In this document: in pieces, positions 57,306 to 64,000 of the stretch | Position numbering within the stretch: the first letter of the stretch is position 1 | Layout of the letters: every line of letters starts with the position of its first letter | Made by a program: the position numbers and the translations under genes | NCBI GenBank assembly: GCA_002457215.1 | Contig: NTJZ01000004.1 | Coordinates: 186,001 to 250,000, forward strand | Length of the DNA stretch: 64,000 bases | Direction: 5' to 3' | Source: OM182 bacterium MED-G28 | GTDB taxonomy: Bacteria; Pseudomonadota; Gammaproteobacteria; Pseudomonadales; Pseudohongiellaceae | Notes under the pieces: generated by a model | What the model saw: only the letters and a program-made list of their open reading frames with translations | What the model was told of the DNA's origin: nothing | The model's database searches: none

Positions 57306-57506
57306 TTACGTCTCTTCGCGAAGCTTCTCTTTAAGCTGCCGCATAAACTGATCGAGATTAGTTTGTGCTTCTGAGCGGTAGCGAAAAGGGCCTATTTGGT
57401 CCCCTTCTTGGGTTTGAAAATACCAGAGGTTCTGTAGGCTAAATATCCGATCACTGCTATCTGGATTATCAGAAACTAGCTGCTTATATTGGCGAGAATT
57501 TGACAT
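57306..57506 (-). CDS. Small conserved protein, DUF6316-like
   Basis: 66 aa; RIFSLQNLWYFQTQEGDQIGPFRYRSEAQTNLDQFMRQL resembles small Pseudomonas-group proteins with a WYF.TREG..GPF motif. Confidence 0.65.
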   Translation of the reverse strand: MSNSRQYKQLVSDNPDSSDRIFSLQNLWYFQTQEGDQIGPFRYRSEAQTNLDQFMRQLKEKLREET

Positions 57507-57546
57507 GATTTTTAACTCTCGGGCGAGCGTTGGGATTGTTGGTCTC

Positions 57547-57615
57547 CGCTAGCTTAAGGTTACTGCTAAGTTAACTTAGCGCCAACTTGCGTTGACAGGT
57601 ATCCTTAAGCTAGCG
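57547..57615. repeat. Compound palindromic element (outer 13-bp inverted repeat containing a 16-bp perfect palindrome)
   Basis: CGCTAGCTTAAGG (57547-57559) / CCTTAAGCTAGCG (57603-57615); inner GCTAAGTTAACTTAGC (57565-57580). Confidence 0.9.
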
Positions 57616-57859
57616 AGTAACTACATCATAAACGCCGTATTGTTAATTTTGAAGTAGGCAAAAAATATGCCATTCAAACTTTAAGGACACACTGATTAAA
57701 ATTCGCACAGTGGGTTATTTTTTTGATTATCAATCAGATACGAAGTATTTTGAAAATTCAAGGAAGACCGTTTTTTGCTTTCGAAACAATAAGATAGCTA
57801 GCAATCTTAAGAATATCACTTTATTTTGCCGAATTTAATTTTGCAAAATAATTGCGATA

Positions 57860-58483
57860 TTAAAGTTGATTAATAGTTTTTTGTGCATAGTTTAGAGAGT
57901 CTTGGTCATTGATATTCTGAAAATCTAGTGGCGATGTTCTCTCTATGCTCACTAACTTGTTCTTCAGCATCGGCATTGCAAGTTTTGGTCCATAGATCCC
58001 ATTTGCAATAGCGGTTTTTAAGGCATTTTTAGAGGCTAGAGACCAAATTGAAAATAGTGGTTGAACTTGGCCATCGCATTCAGTCCAAGCTACTTCATCG
58101 GTGCTATAGTTAAATTCATCTAATAACCGATGAATTAATGTAGAGGGAAAGATAGGAACATCGCCAGGAAGGCATAATAGCTTTTGGGGTGGGTCTATTA
58201 GATTCGCTTCGATCCAAACCATGGCGCTGTAGATTCCAATGAGCGGGCCGCAATAACGATTAGAGATATCGTTAACTATAGGCAACTGTAAATACTCATA
58301 CTTTTTTGTATTGTGATTTGCACTGATTACCACATGAGCTGCGTGCTTTTGAAGCGCTTCCAGGGTCCACTCAATTAGTGGCTTATCGGAAAGATTTTCC
58401 AATGGCTTGTCGAGGTAGCCCATTCGGGTCGCTCTGCCTCCAGCTAAAATTACCGCGGCTATTGGATGATTTTTGATGACCAT
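57860..58483 (-). CDS. mobA: Molybdenum cofactor guanylyltransferase MobA
   Basis: IAAVILAGGRATRMGYLDKPLENLSDKPLIEWTLEALQ, CLPGDVPIFPSTLIHRL. Confidence 0.88.
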   Translation of the reverse strand: MVIKNHPIAAVILAGGRATRMGYLDKPLENLSDKPLIEWTLEALQKHAAHVVISANHNTKKYEYLQLPIVNDISNRYCGPLIGIYSAMVWIEANLIDPPQKLLCLPGDVPIFPSTLIHRLLDEFNYSTDEVAWTECDGQVQPLFSIWSLASKNALKTAIANGIYGPKLAMPMLKNKLVSIERTSPLDFQNINDQDSLNYAQKTINQL

Positions 58484-58818
58484 CGATTATATTTTTCCTT
58501 GAAACATTACTTGGGTAAAGTGTAGGTGAGTCAGCGCGATAAACCTAATGCCGAACCTCAGATATTCTTGTTTCTGTGCGCATTCTGACTAATGTTTTAG
58601 GCTCGTTTAACAACAATTGCAGTTGCATTTTCGATATGGGAAAATCGCGCACTCCGTGGGTTGGGTGGAATGTAGCTAACTTATTGGTTTTTCGATAATA
58701 AGGATCTGGGCTTCACCTGAACGGCCCTCTGAGTCGAGTCGCTTTGTCTTTAATAATTACTCAGCAACTTTGAATGAAATATTGCGCGAACTCAATTTCG
58801 CGAGCAAAGAGGTAATAC

Positions 58819-60180
58819 ATGCAAGTTTCTGTTGAAACCACAGACGGTCTTGAACGAAAAATGACTATTGCTGTTCCAAGTGTGCAAGTTGACTCTGCAG
58901 TCAATGCTCGTCTCCAGGAGGCAGCAAAGTCAGTTCGCTTGAATGGTTTTCGTAAGGGAAAAATTCCCTTCAAGGTCATTAAAAGTAAATTTGGAAAGGG
59001 TGTACGTCAGGAAGTAGTAGGTGAGCTTATGAGCCAAACTTATTACGACGCAATTAATCAGGAGAGCCTAAAACCGGCTGGGCAGCCCAAAATTGAGCCA
59101 ACTAATATTGAGGAAGGTAAAGACTTAGAATTTGTTGCAACATTTGAAGTCTATCCTGAAATTATCCTTCCAGATTTCTCTAAGTTAGAAGTTGAACGAC
59201 TTAATGCCGATATTAACGATACCGACATAGATGAAATGATCGAAACTCTCCGTCAGCAAAGACAAACCTGGGAAGTGATTGAGCGTGAAGCTGCCGATCA
59301 AGATATGACCAATATTGATTATCTTGGCAAGAAGGATGGCGAAGAATTCGAAGGTGGTGCTGCTCAAGGGGCTAATTTGGTATTAGGTTCAGAGCGAATG
59401 ATTCCCGGTTTTGAAGCTGGAATAATTGGGAAGAAAGCTGGCGATGAGTTTACTTTGTCACTTAAGTTTCCCACAGAATATCATAATGATGATCTAGCTG
59501 GTGCAGCCGTGGAATTCGATATTACGTTGAATTCTGTTAGCGAGCAGGTGTTGCCAGAAGTCAATGAAGAATTTTATAAAAGCTTTGGGGTTGAAGAGGG
59601 TGATGTAGAGGCGTTTCGCGAAGAAGTATCGAACAACATGCGGCGTGAGATGAAGACTACCAGCCGCAATAAGCTCAAAACTAAAGTGATGGACGCCTTG
59701 ATTGCTGCTGTTGATGTCACTGTCCCTGAGTCATTGGTGAGCAATGAGATATTACAACTAAAAAGCCAGGCACTGCAGCAAATGGGCGGCGCGCAAGGGG
59801 CTGATCCATCAATGCTTCCGGATGAGCTCTTTAAAGAGCAAGCAGATCGCAGAGTTATACTAGGTTTGGTGCTCGGTGAAATTATCGGCCAACAAAACTT
59901 GCAAGCTGACCCTGCTAAAGTGAGAGAGTCCGTAGAAGAGCTAGCCGCGACGTATGAATCTCCGGACGATGTGATTAACTGGTACTACGGCAATAAAGAA
60001 CAATTAGCCACAATCGAATCTGCAGTCGTTGAAGATCAAGTATTTGACTACATAATAGAAGAGTCAGTGGTGACAGATACAGAGGTGAGTTATCAAGAAA
60101 TCATTAAACCTGAACCCCGTGAGGGTCCGAGTTCTGAAGATGATGGACTCGAATCAGAGAATACAGAATCTGAAAGCTGA
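58819..60180 (+). CDS. tig: Trigger factor
   Basis: MQVSVETTDGLERKMTIAVP, VRLNGFRKGKIPFKVIKSKFG, PPIase and C-terminal domains; precedes clpP. Confidence 0.97.
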   Translation: MQVSVETTDGLERKMTIAVPSVQVDSAVNARLQEAAKSVRLNGFRKGKIPFKVIKSKFGKGVRQEVVGELMSQTYYDAINQESLKPAGQPKIEPTNIEEGKDLEFVATFEVYPEIILPDFSKLEVERLNADINDTDIDEMIETLRQQRQTWEVIEREAADQDMTNIDYLGKKDGEEFEGGAAQGANLVLGSERMIPGFEAGIIGKKAGDEFTLSLKFPTEYHNDDLAGAAVEFDITLNSVSEQVLPEVNEEFYKSFGVEEGDVEAFREEVSNNMRREMKTTSRNKLKTKVMDALIAAVDVTVPESLVSNEILQLKSQALQQMGGAQGADPSMLPDELFKEQADRRVILGLVLGEIIGQQNLQADPAKVRESVEELAATYESPDDVINWYYGNKEQLATIESAVVEDQVFDYIIEESVVTDTEVSYQEIIKPEPREGPSSEDDGLESENTESES

Positions 60181-60279
60181 TTACTGTCAGTAACAAGCTG
60201 GCAATCTGATGGTTATGAACTGTGAGATTTAAACTCTGAGGCCAATTTAACTGAAACGTTTTTAAAGGACTACCCATTT

Positions 60280-60921
60280 ATGTCAAATTTCGAACCACCT
60301 AGCGCAGCTTTGGTGCCTGTTGTTGTTGAGCAGACAGCGCGAGGCGAACGATCTTATGATATCTATTCACGATTGTTAAAAGATCGGGTCATTTTTATGA
60401 CAGGCGTGGTTGAAGACCACATGGCAAATTTAGTGGTGGCTCAACTATTATTCCTTGAATCTGAAAATCCAGATAAAGATATCCATTTGTACATCAATTC
60501 ACCAGGGGGTTCGGTTACTGCAGGCTTATCTATTTATGACACTATGCAATTTATCCAGCCGGATGTCAGCACAATGTGTATAGGTCAGGCTGCCAGCATG
60601 GGGGCATTGTTATTGGCCGGTGGCGCCAAAGGTAAGCGTCTAGCGCTGCCGCATTCTCGGATGATGATTCATCAACCCAGCGGTGGCGCACAAGGTCAAG
60701 CTTCTGATATTGAAATACAGGCTAATGAAATCATTAAGTTACGTAAGAAACTTAATATTTTACTAGCAGAGCATACTGAACAAAGTGAGGAAGCAATAGC
60801 CATAGATACGGAGCGGGACAACTTCATGGGTGCGGCCGAAGCCCTAGAATATGGGCTCGTTGATAAAGTAATTGAGAGAAGAGTAGATAATAAGGTTGTT
60901 GGGGAGTCGGGATCTGCGTAG
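60280..60921 (+). CDS. clpP: ATP-dependent Clp protease proteolytic subunit
   Basis: [65 protein letters not shown]. Confidence 0.98.
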   Translation: MSNFEPPSAALVPVVVEQTARGERSYDIYSRLLKDRVIFMTGVVEDHMANLVVAQLLFLESENPDKDIHLYINSPGGSVTAGLSIYDTMQFIQPDVSTMCIGQAASMGALLLAGGAKGKRLALPHSRMMIHQPSGGAQGQASDIEIQANEIIKLRKKLNILLAEHTEQSEEAIAIDTERDNFMGAAEALEYGLVDKVIERRVDNKVVGESGSA

Positions 60922-61132
60922 ATTCCTGGAATTCCCTAGATTGGGCGGCAATAGTTAGTCTTAAATTGTCTGGAAATATTTAATGAGGCGCTTTGGCTTT
61001 ATTGATAAGGGTTCTAGGCAGTGAACGTATATGCGGTGGGACGCTAAGCTGACAAGAACTTGTTTAATCAAATTGAACGAATTCTAGATTTTTGGCGTAT
61101 GAATAAGTGTCGAATAGGTTTTAGGTACAAGA

Positions 61133-62419
61133 ATGTCAGACGAACGCAATAACACGGGTGATGATAACGGAAAACTCCTTTATTGCTCCTTTTGTGGCAA
61201 GAGCCAGCATGAGGTGCGTAAGTTAATAGCTGGCCCTTCTGTGTTTGTATGTGATGAATGTGTAGATCTGTGTAACGACATAATCCGTGAAGAAATTCAG
61301 GAAAAAGAGACGGATACAGCCACGCGCAAGTTGCCAATTCCTGAAGAAATTAAAAATACTCTTGATGAATATGTCATCGGCCAAGAAAGCGCTAAGAAAG
61401 TTCTATCGGTGGCAGTCTATAATCATTACAAGCGTTTAAATTACGACAAAGCCAGCGGCGATGTAGAGCTTAGTAAAAGCAATATCCTGATGGTCGGACC
61501 TACAGGAACTGGTAAGACTCTGCTGGCAGAAACGCTTGCTCGATTACTTGATGTTCCTTTCACAATTGCTGATGCAACTACTCTAACAGAAGCCGGATAT
61601 GTCGGTGAAGACGTTGAAAATATTATACAAAAGCTGCTGCAGAAATGTGATTACGACGTTGAGAAAGCTCAGATTGGAATTGTCTACATCGATGAGATAG
61701 ACAAGATCTCGCGCAAATCTGACAATCCTTCAATTACAAGAGATGTCTCTGGTGAGGGTGTTCAGCAGGCTTTGCTCAAGCTGATTGAAGGAACAGTTGC
61801 GTCTGTCCCCCCGCAAGGCGGCCGTAAACATCCACAACAAGAATTTCTGCAAGTCGACACTACTAATATCCTTTTTATTTGTGGCGGTGCTTTTGCCGGC
61901 CTGGATAAAATTATTAGGGACCGGTCGGATAAAAGCGGCATAGGTTTTTCAGCTGAAGTGAGATCTCAGGATGACGGTCAAAAAGTAGGCGAAGCCCTTC
62001 GAGATGTCGAGCCGGAGGATTTGGTTAAGTACGGATTGATTCCCGAGTTCGTCGGTCGTCTCCCAATGATTGCCACACTAGATGAATTAGATCTTGATGC
62101 CCTGGTACGTATAATTCGAGAACCCAAAAATTCATTAACTAGGCAGTATGCTAAATTATTTGAGATGGAAAGCGTGGAAATTCAATTTCGGGACGATGCC
62201 TTAGCAGCGATTGCAAGGAAGGCTAGAGAGAGGAAGACCGGCGCTAGAGGCTTGAGGTCTATTATGGAAGCTGTCCTGTTGGATACTATGTACAAAATCC
62301 CCTCCTTAGATTCGGTAAGTAAAGTTATAATCGATTCTGCTGTCATCGAAGGGGAGTCCGAACCATTGCTTATGTATGAGAATATTGAGCAGCCGAGCAA
62401 GTCAGCTGCGGATGAATAA
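61133..62419 (+). CDS. clpX: ATP-dependent Clp protease ATP-binding subunit ClpX
   Basis: Zinc finger [60 protein letters not shown]. Confidence 0.98.
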   Translation: MSDERNNTGDDNGKLLYCSFCGKSQHEVRKLIAGPSVFVCDECVDLCNDIIREEIQEKETDTATRKLPIPEEIKNTLDEYVIGQESAKKVLSVAVYNHYKRLNYDKASGDVELSKSNILMVGPTGTGKTLLAETLARLLDVPFTIADATTLTEAGYVGEDVENIIQKLLQKCDYDVEKAQIGIVYIDEIDKISRKSDNPSITRDVSGEGVQQALLKLIEGTVASVPPQGGRKHPQQEFLQVDTTNILFICGGAFAGLDKIIRDRSDKSGIGFSAEVRSQDDGQKVGEALRDVEPEDLVKYGLIPEFVGRLPMIATLDELDLDALVRIIREPKNSLTRQYAKLFEMESVEIQFRDDALAAIARKARERKTGARGLRSIMEAVLLDTMYKIPSLDSVSKVIIDSAVIEGESEPLLMYENIEQPSKSAADE

Positions 62420-62533
62420 CATCTTGAAATAGTCTCCGCTAAATAATGTCGGAAATTGCATAATCTGCCTTGAATTTTGCTGGTTTGGCTCCATTCTCAC
62501 TACACCGAGTATTTATAATCAAGAGAGCGATGC

Positions 62534-64000
62534 ATGGCTGCGGACACAATTAGCAATTCAACTATTCCCCTCTTGCCATTACGCGACGTGGTGGTATACC
62601 CCCAAATAGTCCAACCCTTATTTGTTGGTCGTCCGAAGTCCATAAAAGCGCTCGAGATTGCTATGGCGAGCGACAAGCAGGTATTACTCGTTGCTCAAAA
62701 AAATCCCTCCGAGGATGAGCCAGCGATAGCTGACTTATTTGAGATAGGAACTGTAGCTACCATCTTACAATTGATTAGATTACCCGATGGAACCGTTAAA
62801 GTTCTTGTCGAGGGTATTGATAGGGCGAAAATTAAAACCGTTGTATTTGAGGCAGATTATTTTAAGGCTGACGTCACTCGCTTGGCTTCAGATGATATTC
62901 CTGAGAAGGAAGCCGCTTTGTTAATTCGCTCTTTGCTGTCTCAGTTTGATCAATATGTTCAGATGAGTAAAAAGATTCCTCCAGAAGTTATGACCTCTAT
63001 TTCAAGTATCGATGATCCTGGAAGATTGGTAGATACCATTGCCTCCCATATGTCGTTGCAGTTGCAGGAAAAGCAAAATTTGCTGGAGTTGGCGGCGTTA
63101 CAAGCGCGTATAGAACACCTAATGGCATTGATTGAGTCTGAAATAGACTTATTTCAAGTTGAAAAACGAATACGTGGTCGTGTTAAAAAGCAAATGGAGA
63201 AAAGTCAGCGGGAGTATTATCTGAATGAGCAAATGAAGGCTATTCAGAAAGAAATGGGTGAGTTGGAAGATGTCCCTAACGAAGCGGAAGAGTTAAAGCA
63301 AAAAATCGATGACGCTGGGATGCCAAAAGATGCGAAAGAAAAAGCGTTCTCTGAATTAAATAAATTAAAATTAATGTCGCCAATGTCTTCGGAGGCATCA
63401 GTTGTTCGCACTTACCTGGACTGGATGATTAATATTCCCTGGAGGAAGCGATCGAAAGTCCGAATGGATCTCACTAAAGCTGAAGACATTTTAGAAAATG
63501 ACCACTACGGGCTGAAAGAAGTTAAGGAGCGGATTCTCGAATACTTGGCCGTCCAGAAGCGAGTAAAAAAGCTAAAAGGCCCTATCCTTTGCCTGGTAGG
63601 CCCGCCGGGTGTTGGTAAAACCTCCCTTGGTGAGTCAATTGCAAGAGCGACTAATCGAAAATTTGTGCGCATGGCCTTGGGCGGCGTACGAGATGAAGCG
63701 GAGATTAGAGGGCATCGCCGTACCTATATAGGTTCATTACCTGGAAAGCTTCTGCAGAAACTCTCTAAGGTGGGTGTTAAGAACCCGCTGTTCCTCCTTG
63801 ATGAAGTCGACAAAATGGGCATGGACAACCGTGGAGATCCTGCGTCGGCGTTGCTGGAAGTTTTGGATCCTGAGCAGAACCATAGTTTTAATGATCATTA
63901 TCTTGAGGTGGACTACGATCTATCTGAGGTGATGTTTGTCTGCACTTCTAACAGCATGAATATTCCTGGTGCTCTGCTAGATAGAATGGAAGTAATACGC
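62534..64000 (+). CDS. lon: ATP-dependent protease Lon, N-terminal part, truncated by window edge
   Basis: Not in the ORF track because no stop occurs before the window end. Translation from ATG 62534: [41 protein letters not shown]..., Walker [22 protein letters not shown]. Confidence 0.97.
   Translation, partial: MAADTISNSTIPLLPLRDVVVYPQIVQPLFVGRPKSIKALEIAMASDKQVLLVAQKNPSEDEPAIADLFEIGTVATILQLIRLPDGTVKVLVEGIDRAKIKTVVFEADYFKADVTRLASDDIPEKEAALLIRSLLSQFDQYVQMSKKIPPEVMTSISSIDDPGRLVDTIASHMSLQLQEKQNLLELAALQARIEHLMALIESEIDLFQVEKRIRGRVKKQMEKSQREYYLNEQMKAIQKEMGELEDVPNEAEELKQKIDDAGMPKDAKEKAFSELNKLKLMSPMSSEASVVRTYLDWMINIPWRKRSKVRMDLTKAEDILENDHYGLKEVKERILEYLAVQKRVKKLKGPILCLVGPPGVGKTSLGESIARATNRKFVRMALGGVRDEAEIRGHRRTYIGSLPGKLLQKLSKVGVKNPLFLLDEVDKMGMDNRGDPASALLEVLDPEQNHSFNDHYLEVDYDLSEVMFVCTSNSMNIPGALLDRMEVIR

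Noticed and set aside
57547-57615. Palindromic element as an integron attC site
   Set aside because: No clear paired RYYYAAC/GTTRRRY core sites in the right arrangement and no integrase or cassette array in the window.

Overview
This is a 64 kb, gene-dense chromosomal segment of a gammaproteobacterium. The gene order resembles the Pseudomonas lineage: mtaD-gyrA-pheA-tyrA/aroA-cmk-rpsA-ihfB-lapA-lapB-pyrF, wbpL/wbpM-uvrB, thrS-infC-rpmI-rplT-pheST-ihfA-merR-tRNA-Pro, smc-zipA-ligA, and tig-clpP-clpX-lon. About 44 protein-coding genes are supported; the two at the window edges, mtaD and lon, are truncated. There are three tRNAs (Asn-GTT, Val-GAC, Pro-GGG) and several intrinsic terminators. I found no rRNA, CRISPR array, prophage, transposon or obvious defence island. 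The window is mostly ordinary housekeeping DNA, and I do not claim a clearly novel system. The points most worth a second look are: (1) a three-gene 2-oxoacid:ferredoxin oxidoreductase module with its own GltD-like/ferredoxin electron-transfer partner; (2) a leader ORF with a strong SD that overlaps the infC start by ATGA, or a frameshift at that site; (3) an O-antigen locus position collapsed to wbpL-wbpM, with a T7G7 homopolymer forming the wbpM ribosome-binding site; (4) a PheA lacking the chorismate mutase domain, plus loss of serC/hisC from the conserved cluster; (5) a compound palindromic element upstream of a small DUF6316-like gene, next to possible gene remnants; (6) a ZipA with a very long acidic linker; (7) a structured leader upstream of fadBA. 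All product calls come from recognising protein motifs and gene order by eye. No database searches were run.
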